From: Salvia splendens
Lineage: Eukaryota > Streptophyta > Magnoliopsida > Lamiales > Lamiaceae
Length of the DNA: 64,000 nucleotides
Direction of reading: 5' to 3'
NCBI RefSeq assembly: GCF_004379255.2
Contig: NC_056035.1
Coordinates: forward strand, 34,797,208 to 34,861,207
The position numbers and the translations under genes are program-made. The first letter of the stretch is position 1; every line of letters starts with the position of its first letter. The notes beneath the pieces are model-generated. The model did no database searches. It had not been told where the DNA came from and was given only the letters and a program-made list of their open reading frames with translations. This document shows positions 12,701 through 23,750 of the stretch, piece by piece.

Positions 12701-13288
12701 TGATGACGTCTGTGATTTGTCTATGTTAATGTATGGATATCATTTGGAATATTAGATGCTTCATATGAATGCTGATGACTGTTGATAAATTCTGGGTTTG
12801 ATATTGCCTATTGTTGGGTTCTGGGTATGTGTTGGTCATAGAGGAGATGCTGCCCAATATATGTTAGAAATTAATAAGACAATAATAATATGATATAAGC
12901 GGTAATGGTTGATAAATAAAATAATAAGAATTTAAAAAATTTAAGTTGTATGATTATTGTTGTTAGAGTATTGTGGCTAAAGTGTTGAGTGTGCTACAGG
13001 TTAATTGGATCAGGGATTTCTTTGGATATTTCTTTCGTTTCTTTGCCAGCACTGCATCCACGGTGGGTCACTAATCACTGCTTGCGGCGTTTGTGTCCAT
13101 TTATGTTAGATGTGGCATGTATAGTATTTGAACATTTGCAATAGCTTCCGCTGTGTTTGTAAATAGTGTTGGAACTTTTGCTGATAGGTTAATGAATTAA
13201 GTTTGGTTTTTAATTGACCATAATTTATGGCACCGTAATTGTGACATTTCCTATTCGACCGTTCGCCGATCGGGTAGGGGGTGTTACA
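9709..13288 (+). repeat. LARD 5' LTR
   Basis: 3580 bp, TG...CA ends. By eye it is identical to the 3' LTR except for one T in a homopolymer (four T near 10918, five T near 16683). It contains a TCTGAT-rich stretch near 12310-12345 and no convincing gene. Short open frames inside it are exactly repeated in the other LTR. Confidence 0.95.
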
Positions 13289-13290
13289 AG

Positions 13291-13303
13291 TTGGTATCAG
13301 AGC
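13291..13303 (+). other. Primer binding site, initiator tRNA-Met type
   Basis: TTGGTATCAGAGC begins two bases after the 5' LTR. TGGTATCAGAGC complements the 3' end of plant initiator methionine tRNA, the usual primer for plant LTR elements. Confidence 0.95.
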
Positions 13304-15460
13304 CTAGGTTTAGGTGTTCCTAGGCTCTTGGTGGGTTTGAAGTGTGTTTAGTAACATGCCACATAGGGTGTCGAGTCGTATTCGATATCAGTGACCTGAT
13401 GCAGTGGCTACAGTATGCCAATATAGAAGTTTGTCAAACGATTATTTGATAAAGTATAAAGTCTAAAGTTTATCAAAGTACGGGACAAGAATTCCCGTGT
13501 GACCGAGAAATTTGGTTATATGGGACTGGCCACCCCACATAACTCGAATCTCGATAGTGTCATTGTCGGACAAAAAAACAAACTAAAAATAAATAAATAA
13601 ATATGATGTCAGCTAAAAGAGTGTAAAGTATAAAATGATTAGTAAGTAAATTATTTGCTAATTATGATTTGAGATCTGATTTTGATATATGTGAACATGA
13701 CAGTGATGTGGATAATAAATTAATATGGTCATATAAGTGTTGTGCCCTTGTTTATGCGTTAACATCGGGTATAGAAATTATTTATGATATATGATACATA
13801 GTGTCATTCTCTACAATATATGGTGTGATGGGAGGAAATAATATGATGTGACGATTGGTGTGATGGGAGGATTTGATTGACCCCATGCGGGTGCATTTTT
13901 TCTTTGTACGTATACCCGTGTTTATCGTTAAGCACACTTAGGCAAATAAGTGAAAATATGTGATAATGTGTATTAGCCTACGGATAACATATGTGTTCTG
14001 TGATCTGTAAATGTGTTGGTTATGGATAAGAATGGGATATATCCTTCGTATTTGATTTTAATAAATCGTATGGATATATGATGTTAAGTTTTATACGACG
14101 AAAGCGGGCTATCTGAATGTGAACATGTGAATTGATCGATACCTGATATGGATAAATATGTGTGCTCTAAATGAGCTATGCGTACGTGAAAATGAAGTGT
14201 ATGAATATGTGACGTGAATGGAAGTATGAAATCTATATGGATTATATGAGTACTCGGAATCGGGCAATATGAAATATGATGTGATGTGATAGAGATATAA
14301 GCTAAGTAACTGTACATGATATAAGATATGTGATACAAAATGTGGTAAGATTAGAATGTTAACTCCGTAAGAACTGTGTGCACTCGAAGACGAGCTAAGT
14401 GATTATGGAAATTTAAATGAAGATTTAGATATGAAATGGAAAATTAAAATGGGTGCTCTAAGTGAGCTATAATATATATGAAATGATATGTCTAAAAATG
14501 TGAGTTGTAAATGAAATAAATATATGAGTTTGAAATTGAACTATATGAGGAAAAATGGTACTATGCTTGAAATTATGGAATCCAGGGAATCATATGCGTG
14601 TTTAAAAGAATGTGAAATGTATTGATGACCAATATATGATGGAATTCGAAAATGAATGTGATATTTGACATTATTGCGAATTGTGTTGATTATTTGGGAG
14701 ATATTACAATGTTGCTGTGGATGATTAATTTATTTGGATGCTTTGCCTTTGAATTTGAATATTGTTGGTTTTTGGGCATGCTCCATTTTTAGGGGAAAGG
14801 TTGCCCAATTTTTGTTAGAAACTAATGGAATAAATTAACTACGGAATTATAATAACAAGAGATGATGACTGTAATAGAAACAATATCCAATATGTGATGA
14901 ATCAAGGTGGAAGTATGTAGTATGATAAAAGGGTATGTAAATTGATATGATATAAGAGGACAACATGAATAAGTTAAAAATGAACTAGAATGGTGTAGGG
15001 GATAAATGAGTAATAAAAATGGTAGCATTGTCACGTGAATGCGAATGGGGAATCTGAATGTGAAAATGTTGATTATGTGATTTTATATGCTATTTGATGA
15101 ATGATTATTGAAATATGAGCTATGGATTTCACATTGGAACTTATGCTGAAATCTGTCAGATAATAAAATGTAAAGAAGTATGCGATATAATTTGATAAGT
15201 ATGCTTATGTATATTTTGAATCTGTGACATGATGGAACTAATAATCTTAATATGATATATTAGGGTGAAATATGAACTTATGTGACATTATATGTGAAAG
15301 GTGGATTATGTGATTTGAAGTATGATTTTGTGGCTTGATGCGGAAAATGAGGATACGCTACAAATAGGAAATGACGTAATGCCATGAAATGACATAAGAG
15401 AAACCATGGCGCTTCAGGAGTAAGAAAATCTGATGGAATTTCGAGGACGAAATTCTATTT

Positions 15461-15472
15461 AGGGGGGATGAG
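15461..15472 (+). other. Polypurine tract
   Basis: AGGGGGGATGAG directly precedes the 3' LTR start and is the expected primer for plus-strand synthesis. Confidence 0.85.
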
Positions 15473-15473
15473 T

Positions 15474-18400
15474 TGTAATGCCCCAAAACCCACCTTAGAC
15501 GGAAAAGTGAATTTCCGGTGCTGTAAATCGCCGAAATTAGGGTTTTCGGCGAATAAATTGAAATAAATAACAAAATAAATTCTGATAATTCAATAAATCA
15601 TGGGATACCGAAATATAAGTCATAATAAGTGTTAGAAAGGATACGTGAGCAAAGAATTGAGTTTTAATGAGTTTTAGTACGTTTTTTTTAGAAAAGTCAC
15701 CGATTAGGGTTTTTCGGCGAATTTGCCGAGAAATATTAGGAATTTCCATTGGAAGATAATTTATATGGAATCTAGAGATCAAAATAAGTATAATGTGAGT
15801 AAGATTGAGCAAGAAATTAGAATTAAATCGGTGCTCGTATAGAAAACGCGACAGGAGGGCAAAATGGTCATATCATATAAAAAATACACCAAATCTTGTA
15901 AAAAGTAAAATGATTAATTATTTCAGATATGTAATTGGTATTACACGTCCATCAAGTGGAGGAAATATGAAGAAAATTCTAGACTTGGTTAATTAATTAG
16001 AATGGTGCCACTTGTACACCTTATCTTCCATAAAATTTAATAATGAATTTTAGACTTATATAAACTACAAATAATATTATTCATCTTCCTTCTACTTGAA
16101 AACTCTCGGCTCTCTCCCTCTTTGAAATACAAGAAAATTTTCTCTTCCATTCTTGATCATGTCTTGAAAAGAATTAAAGGAAAATCAAGTGTAAATGATA
16201 AAGTTAAGGTAAACCTTGTATTTTATGCTATTTCTACAACTTAAAGATGCAAGAAATATTGAGTTTAAATATTATATGATTTACGAAAATTTTGGGAATA
16301 ACCATGCATGAAATTAATGTTTGTCATATTGATTTATATGTGATATTAGGATGATAGATATGCATGTTTTAAGGGGGTTTTAATTATATCTTGAGATGAC
16401 CGAAAATTATTTATTATTGAATCTTGAGCATTTGATGTTATATAGAGTAAATGATTGTTGATTTATGGTTAATGGGATGATTAAACATAAATGGAAATAG
16501 AATTTGATACAAAAGTATGAGTCAGATTAACTCCTCTGTTTTTCAGCCCCATATTCTGAATTGTTTTGAATATTTAGGACTGTGAAAAGTTTGATTTATC
16601 AATTTTGAAAATAACTATAATGAGTCTAGAGGTTCTCTGAATTGTTTTGTAAATTTCGGAGTTCACTTACTATAAGTATAAATTTTTATAACAATACAGC
16701 TACAAACTGTCAAAATTCTGGTACACTGGCATATTTTGGTATGTGTTATCCGAAATATTCAGGGAATTTAAGGTGGATGGAAACTTGATTGCATAATTTC
16801 TAAATTAACTATAAGGTGTTTAGTTATTCTCTGAATTTTGTGATTAATTAGAAAATACAAATACTATTTATAAAAATTGTGTAGAAACTATTGCCATAAA
16901 CTGCTCGATTTTGGTAGTCTGTGGTGAAAGGAGAATATCTCTCGACCCATTAGGAATCTTATTGCTTTGTAAACTAGACTTCCAAGGGTATTTGGAAATA
17001 CTAAGTTACGCCTCTAAAGCCTTTTAAATGATTACATAACATTAACGAGAAAACAGTCTAATGTAGTGGATATATTAAAAGTAAATTGCTAGATCATGGA
17101 ATTACTTTCATCTAGGATATTAGATGAGGATAAAAGGGGAGAGTTTAGCTTATAGTAATATTATTTCTCGATAAATTAATTTGTGTTATAATTCTATGAG
17201 GTAGCTACACCCAAATGTTAGCAAATGAAAGGAAAAAGGATCGGCGAAAGAAGAAATGTCGAATGGAAAGGTTTGGAAACAACGTCATCCAGGTAGCATG
17301 CTCAACACTTAAATGGCCTAATTCTCTTGCGTATTTTTCCGTGATTAGTACGTGACTTATTGTCTAAATAATTTATGATTAATTATGTGATAAAATATTC
17401 AAGAAGTGAAATATAAGAATATGATGGATTGTTGATTGATTTGATAATGAAATATGTGAAAAGAGTATACGTTGAGGAGAAGGAAATAAATGTGATTAAA
17501 TGTGATGATGTCTGATCTATCTATCTGTGATGAGGTCTGATTTGTCGGTTTGTGTTGATGTATTATTATTTTAGTAGATTATGAGTAATTATGTGATAAA
17601 AGACTTATGAAGTAAAACATGAGAATATGGTGAATTATTGAATGATTTGATAATGAAGTATGAAAATGGAAGAATATGATTGTGACTGTAAAGATGGTGA
17701 GATGTATACAAATAAGATTTACATTTGAAATATGTCTGATCGATCTGTGATGACGTCTGATCTGTCTGTATGGATTTGTTATGTTGGAAATCGTTGATGA
17801 TAAAGTATACTTGTAAGTGCTTATGCCATGTGCTTGAGTGTGTTCTGTGGGTACAATTGGCATGCCATAGGACAGCAGCGCTGCATTATCCGTGATCTCT
17901 CGTCTTCTGGATAACCGAAGCGAGGATCGTCTGTTATCTGATCTGTCTGATCTACACCCTATGGGTGGTCTGTTCCCGGGATTATCTGTCTGCATCCGAA
18001 ATGAATGGTCTGATTATCTGTCTGCACCCTAATTGGGTGGTCAGTGCGGAGTCCTCTCGAGGACAAAATCCTCGTCTGTATCTGATTCTGATTCTGATTC
18101 TGATCTGGTCCGCGTACCCTAGTATGTCACTAAGCACATTAAGGGGCCATGTGTGAAATTATGTGATAATGTCGATCGAAATATTCGTGATGATATATGT
18201 GACAATGTGTATGGCAACATATGAGTTATAATATGAGATTATGTGAAACATCTGTTAAAATTTGATATGATAATATCTTATATGTGAAAATGGATTCTGT
18301 TACATGGTTCTGTTGAGTTTTGTCATAAATATTGAAAATCTGACTTGCAGATGTAGTTTATGACATATGTGAAGTTTTGTATTATTATACCCCTCTGATG

Positions 18401-19054
18401 ACATAGTTTGGAAATTTGAAGTCGTGGACGGAGATTTGACTACTGGTACGGGTATGTTGATACGTATGATGACGTCTGTGATTTGTCTATGTTAATGTAT
18501 GGATATCATTTGGAATATTAGATGCTTCATATGAATGCTGATGACTGTTGATAAATTCTGGGTTTGATATTGCCTATTGTTGGGTTCTGGGTATGTGTTG
18601 GTCATAGAGGAGATGCTGCCCAATATATGTTAGAAATTAATAAGACAATAATAATATGATATAAGCGGTAATGGTTGATAAATAAAATAATAAGAATTTA
18701 AAAAATTTAAGTTGTATGATTATTGTTGTTAGAGTATTGTGGCTAAAGTGTTGAGTGTGCTACAGGTTAATTGGATCAGGGATTTCTTTGGATATTTCTT
18801 TCGTTTCTTTGCCAGCACTGCATCCACGGTGGGTCACTAATCACTGCTTGCGGCGTTTGTGTCCATTTATGTTAGATGTGGCATGTATAGTATTTGAACA
18901 TTTGCAATAGCTTCCGCTGTGTTTGTAAATAGTGTTGGAACTTTTGCTGATAGGTTAATGAATTAAGTTTGGTTTTTAATTGACCATAATTTATGGCACC
19001 GTAATTGTGACATTTCCTATTCGACCGTTCGCCGATCGGGTAGGGGGTGTTACA
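15474..19054 (+). repeat. LARD 3' LTR
   Basis: 3581 bp, ending GTGTTACA at 19054 and followed by the GCAGA duplication and then the rest of the transposase SWIM domain. Near identity to the 5' LTR implies very recent insertion or gene conversion. Confidence 0.95.
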
Positions 19055-19968
19055 GCAGATGTGGAGACTTCCATGTTCACATGCAGCGGCAGTTGCGCGT
19101 TTTAGAAACGACAACATGCTGTCGCTTGTTGATCCCGTATACCGCACAAGTGTTTGGGTACACCAATATTCTACGGTGTTCAATCCACCCAGACACCAAG
19201 ATTATTGGGCCGTGCCTGAATGGACTTTGCAATGTTCACGAGCTCAGTTAATGCCTAAAAGTCGCGGTCGATACCGTACTACTAGGATTCCTAATCAGAT
19301 GGATGTCCGTGAAGCTGACCAGCCACGAGCCCGACGCCGATGTAAACATTGCCGTCAACCAGGTCACGACAGGCGCAACTGCCCGAATGCTCATTCAAGG
19401 ATGGATACTCAGTTGGTAGATGATGCCGCTGACGATTTTTTGCATCCACCTCCACCAAGGATGGATACTCAGTTGATAGATGATGCCGCTGACGATTCTT
19501 TGCCTCCACCTCCACCAAGATATGCAGTTCGAGGTCGTCATTCTGTCAGTCACACTGATGATGTCGATCACGATTTTATGCCTCCACCTCCACCAAGATC
19601 TGCAGTTCGAGGTCGTCACTCTGTCAGCCACACTGGTGGTACAGGCGAACACATCGGTCTCAGTGATGTCCCACATTCTCCACCTCGGTCTTCTGTGCGA
19701 GACGAATATTTTGGGGTTGATTTAGAGAATGTCGTTGTGCGAGAGACTCCTCCGTCTAGACTCTCAACCGCCAGAATCGGGAAGGGGATCCGTAGCTTTT
19801 TTACGCGGAAAAGGCGAGACAATTGAACGTATGCATTGTGTAATATTGGATTTCTGTATTTAGCAAGATTTGGACTAATGTATAGGGTAATATTTGTATG
19901 TACTTATATATTGAATAATGATGAAATGATTAAAAACTCTTAACTGTGGGAGCGTTTTTTTATAGGAC

Positions 19969-20444
19969 ACGCCGATGTGAGTGGCGTGTTTAAAGAGACG
20001 CCTACTTAATTGGCGTCTTTTCACTTTAAAACGCCAACGTGAATGGCGTGTTATTACTGAAACACGCCAACGGGACTGGCGTGTTTGTTCAGAATGTCCG
20101 CTTTCGGCGTAGAAAAAACGAGCAACGAAAAAACTAACTTAAAAACGCCAATGGCGTTGGCGTTTTTAAATAACACGCCAACGGGAATGGCGTCTTATTA
20201 AAAACGCCAACGGGAATGGCGTGTTTGTTCAGAATGTCCGCATTCGTCGTAGACAAAACGGGCAAAATATAAACTAACTTAAAAACGCCAATAGCGTTGG
20301 CGTTTTTAAATAACACGCCAACGGGAATGGCGTCTTATTAAAAACGCCAACGGGAATGGCGTGTTTGTTCAGAATGTCCGCATTCGTTGTAGAAAAAACG
20401 GGCAAAATATAAACTAACTTAAAAACGCCAATAGCATTGGCGTT
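19969..20444. repeat. Central micro-palindrome array with a 140-bp tandem repeat
   Basis: About eleven units of the same 20-bp ACGCCAA-N6-TTGGCGT palindrome lie between the two convergent gene ends. Part of the array is a tandem repeat of exactly 140 bp, marked by GTGTTTGTTCAGAATGTCCG at 20081, 20221 and 20361. Each tandem unit holds three palindromes. The array starts about 140 bp after the mudrA stop and ends about 190 bp before the PMD stop. A further degenerate unit lies near 20470. Confidence 0.9.
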
Positions 20445-20633
20445 TTTCACAAAGACTTACATTCACAAAAACGCCAATATCTCTTTATTTGCCTGTTTTC
20501 ATTTTCATTTCTACTAGGAAATAATAATTCAGACATCCAAATACTTAATCATAAAGACTTAAAATCAATGAGTTCAAATCAAATGAAAAAACATCAATAT
20601 CAAATTACAGTAATATCAAGAGTTCAAATTAGT

Positions 20634-22761
20634 TCAATCGTCACGACGTTTCCGCATAAACAGACGCCGTATCCCCTTCCCAATAGTAGATGTAGATCTA
20701 GGGATCCTTGAGGGAGGAGTATCTTGAACAACAGCGTTCTCAAGATCCTCCTGCACAGACGACCGCGGTGGAGAAGCGGGGACATCACTGAGGCCAATAT
20801 CTTCTCCGGTACCACCGGTATGGCTAATAGAATGACGGCCTCGAAGTGCAGAGCTCGGTGGAGGTGGGTCCTCAAAATCGTCATCGGAGTCGTGTACGAA
20901 CTGAGATGACGACTCTCCGCGGACGGTTTTCTGCTTGGTTCGTCGTTTTGCCTTTTGCCTTATGGGTACGTCCACGTCCATTGCAGAGCGCTGCGAAGGA
21001 GGGTAGTCCATCAGCTGAGGCTCCCCGGATATCTGCAGTCCTTCTTCAACCATCCTCGAAATGGTTTCCATATCCGGACAGAAATGTCCTGTCGCAGCTC
21101 GGCCACTTAGATAGTGACGTATTTTGTGAAGCGTCTCCACCTACAATTTTTCAAAGTTAAGTACATATCATAATATGAATTTGAATAAGTAATCAGGGTT
21201 TAGTTAAGTATAAATAATGTACCGTAAAGTTATGAGAAGATGCGGTTTCGTGGAATCCCTCTTCAGCATGCACGCCGGGTTTGGTTAAATACACCACAGT
21301 GATCTGGCGAAACCAATTCATATATTCTTCCGTTGCAACAGGCTCAGTACTGTCCTCCAGATCAGTCCATATCGTAAAGTGTCTGTTGTCCCACTCCTGT
21401 ATATAATTGGCGTGCCATTGAACCCAATTCCGACCAGCTTTTCCACGGCGATCCTGTTTCAAAAAATCAGAACCGTGGAACCGGGGGAGATCCGGGATAT
21501 ACGGTTGGACAATCCCGAATTGGCGCAACACTCGGTGTGGCAGGTGTGGCTCAGCCAGATTCCAACAAATAAGCGTTGTGATCGACATCCATATAGGACG
21601 ACCGGCATCACAACTTTCCGGCAACTCCCGGTGGAGATAAGGCCTCCAAATAAACTACATGTGATACAAATTTTTCAAAATAATTTCCATAAAAACAAAA
21701 AACAAAAAACCAAAAACATTTTATAAATATATGAAGTACCTGATTAGGATGCATCATGGAGAACTGATCTCGGAAATTTTCAACACAATGTCCGGGTGCT
21801 TTTACATATGACGCCGGGCCATTCCATCTAAAAAATTTAAATTATGAGCGAAGAACACGAAAATTGATGAACATTAAGTTTAAAAACGCAATTAATGAAC
21901 AACTTACGCGCTTGCACATGGTAGATAGTCTGTATGCACGGGATCTAGCATCCTCGGTCTAATATTTGGGATTCTCTCCCAAGCCCAAAGTTGTAATAGA
22001 GTTAAGGCTCCCCCTACATCCGTCCTCTGACCAACGACCGCTTCACACAAATTGTGGTACAAGCAAGCAAGCGTCGCCCCACCCCAGCTATATGTAGAAC
22101 ACCGTTCTATATCCATGAAAAAGTGTAGGTAGAAGAACGGAATTTTATTTCCGGTGGCGTTGGGGATCATCAGACCACCAAGTAATAGCAGACAATAGAT
22201 ACGAGCCCGCTGAGCATATATGTAGTGTTCGTGGTCATTAGACAGCTCAATCCTCAATTGGCGCGATAAGCTCGTCTGCTTAAAAGCCATTTCCTTCAAC
22301 TCGGATGCTTCCGGTATGAATCCTAGAAAATCCATACACCTGTCCGTCCAATATCCCGCGTCCGTCGGGGGGATGTAAGTTGTCAGAGCCTCTCCATCAA
22401 TTTTCAGGCCCCATAAGACCTCCACGTCTTCCAGTGTCACAGTCGCTTCACCGACTGGAAAGTGAAACGTGTGAGTCTCTGGCCTCCAACGTTCAATCAG
22501 AGCTGTGATAAGATGGTGGTCAATTTCTTTTGGTTTACCACACCTTAACATACCCCCAAACCCCATCTGGTCCACTATTGTCAAGACATGTTGCTGGATG
22601 GGAACATCCCAAATTTTTCCTTCAAATCGTCGGCAGCGTACATCTTCGGATGGAACTCCTGCCCATATGTTCTTAGAGACGTGTTGTCTCTGAAAATATA
22701 ATACAGATGGATCCGCAGGACCACATGCAAGCCGACGACGAGAGGTTGAAGATGATGCCAT
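20634..22761 (-). CDS. Plant mobile domain (PMD) protein encoded by the MULE
   Basis: Four exons join in phase on the minus strand: 22761-21908, 21827-21740, 21654-21223 and 21140-20634, giving 626 residues with GT-AG introns throughout. The body, roughly residues 40-450, matches the plant mobile domain of MAIN/MAIL1 and PP7-long-form proteins: HHLITALIERWRPETHTFHF, VTLEDVEVLWGLKIDGEAL, LLLLGGLMIPNATGNKIPFF and RRKGKAG-type basic segments later. Exon 4 has a basic patch (RQKAKRRTKQK) and ends in a tail of about 72 residues (RGRHSISHTGGTGEDIGLSD ... RRLFMRKRRDD) shared with the MULE transposase. The ATG gives MASSSTSRRRLACG. Host MAIN/MAIL1 act in gene expression and TE silencing; the role of this TE-borne copy is unknown. 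It has no lesion, unlike its partner gene. Confidence 0.92.
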
Positions 22762-23456
22762 AATTTACCTACATAATTCAAATTCAACAATAACCAACCA
22801 TAACATTTAATCCAATTTCATAAACCAAATTCAACAATAACCAACCATAAACCATTTCAATAATTAGATACAATTTAATCCAATATCACAAAATTGAACA
22901 CCAACATCAAATAAGCAAGTTACACAACATTGCACATTCAAAATCATAAACCAATTCACCTACACAAAATTAACAATTTCAATTAACAATTCGCCCAACC
23001 TACCAATTTCAATTTTGCCTAACCTAAACAAATTTAACAATCTAAACTAATCAACCAAAACCCACATAAATCAAAACAATTTGCCCAATTTTTTAGCTAT
23101 AAAAACCCTAGGGTTTAGGCTTATAATCAAATTTATACACAAATTAACTTAAACCCAACACAATCCAACATAATAATCAACAATAATATCATTCAACCAA
23201 TCCAAAATGCATAATATTTCTACTCAATTCACAACCCATTACAAACCCTAGCTATCCACCAATTACTATAATTATGTAAAAGGTAAGCATACTAACCGAA
23301 TAAAATAGATGAATTTGGGGGAGAATAGCACCGATTGATGAATGTAGGCCGAAATCACGGAGAGAAGGCGCGCAGCTGGAGAAATCGCGAAGGCTGTGTG
23401 TTGTGAGGTTTTCGCGATTTGGGGGAGGAACGCCTGGTATATCAGTCTGATTAAAC
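22762..23456 (-). promoter_or_regulatory. PMD gene 5' leader and probable leader intron
   Basis: Upstream of the PMD start lies about 500 bp of AT-rich, CAA-rich sequence with a plausible 3' splice site (TTATGTAG, near 22770) and a possible 5' splice site near 23298. This suggests a 5' UTR intron, as also seems to be present before mudrA. Transcription would then start near or inside the right terminal region. The splice assignments are tentative. Confidence 0.45.
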
Positions 23457-23750
23457 ACGCCACTCAGAATGGCGTTTTTCATGATTAAGTAAATACGCCA
23501 CTCCGGTTGGCGTCTTTTACAAAACGTCAATATGTTCGGCGTTTCAACAAAGAAAACACGCCATTTACAAATGCGTTTTTTTATTTATACACGCCAACCA
23601 AGTTGGCGTGTTTAATCGTAATTACAATCCGAGAGCATACACCCAAAATACGGCACAAGTATAAAACGCCATCATCGTTGGCGTATTTACCTTAAAACAC
23701 GCCAATGACGTTGGCGTATTTACTAATAAAAACGCCAATGTGGTTGGCGT
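23457..23750. repeat. Right subterminal micro-palindrome array
   Basis: About eight 20-bp units begin near 23457, 23494, 23523, 23555, 23591, 23666, 23699 and 23731, with the same ACGCC(A)-N-GGCGT design as on the left. The innermost ones are more degenerate. The outermost unit is part of the terminal inverted repeat. Confidence 0.85.

Larger units (their letters stand above)
13289..15473 (+). other. LARD internal region, non-coding
   Basis: 2185 bp with no gag, protease, integrase, reverse transcriptase or RNase H motif in any frame. It is AT-rich with many TATGTGA and ATATGTG runs. The last bases (15461-15472, AGGGGGGATGAG) form the polypurine tract next to the 3' LTR. Function, if any, would be RNA packaging and priming. 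Confidence 0.85.
9709..19054 (+). mobile_element. LARD-like non-autonomous LTR retrotransposon, very recent
   Basis: Two LTRs of 3580 and 3581 bp start TGTAATGCCCC and end GGGTGTTACA. They flank a 2185-bp interior, and the whole is bounded by the 5-bp duplication GCAGA (9704-9708 and 19055-19059). A primer binding site and a polypurine tract are present, but there is no gag or pol. Long LTRs with a non-coding interior fit the LARD class. The end of the interior (TCGAGGACGAAATTCTATTT, then a G-rich tract) looks like the pol end of plant Ty3/gypsy chromoviruses (Tekay/Del), so a gypsy relative probably supplies the proteins; that is inference. It lies in the SWIM domain of the MULE transposase, in the same orientation. 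Confidence 0.95.
7408..19826 (+). pseudogene. mudrA: mudrA-type MULE transposase, interrupted by a LARD
   Basis: The reading starts at ATG 7408, just after a likely 3' splice site (TTATTGCAG) of a 5' UTR intron. An N-terminal PB1-like segment (MTWCVNLYWGGKIIPGAVIS) runs to about 7703, where the frame shifts; 7704-9708 then stays open. It contains the MULE transposase domain with catalytic Asp in VDGTHL (8898), Asp in ISDRH (9081) and Glu in NMVESYNN (9393). The SWIM zinc finger begins CKCQKWQM and is cut at 9708 by a 9.35-kb retroelement. It resumes at 19060 as WRLPCSHAAAV. A CCHC knuckle (CKHCRQPGHDRRNC), proline-rich repeats and a basic tail ending FFTRKRRDN follow, with stop at 19826. Without the lesions the protein would be about 1,020 residues. 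The frameshift looks like one lost base near 7702-7705. A spliced or unannotated alternative cannot be excluded. Confidence 0.92.

Noticed and set aside
13289..15473. Hidden gag or pol in the LARD interior
   Set aside because: I looked in six frames for zinc knuckle, DTGA, DDE and YVDD-type motifs and saw none; stops are dense.
19291..19822. Minus-strand open frames over the transposase tail
   Set aside because: They mirror the repeated acidic/proline coding modules on the plus strand and match no family.
19969..20444. CRISPR-like regular repeats
   Set aside because: Each unit is itself a palindrome, spacers are short and near identical, the genome is plant nuclear, and the same motif marks both ends of a MULE.
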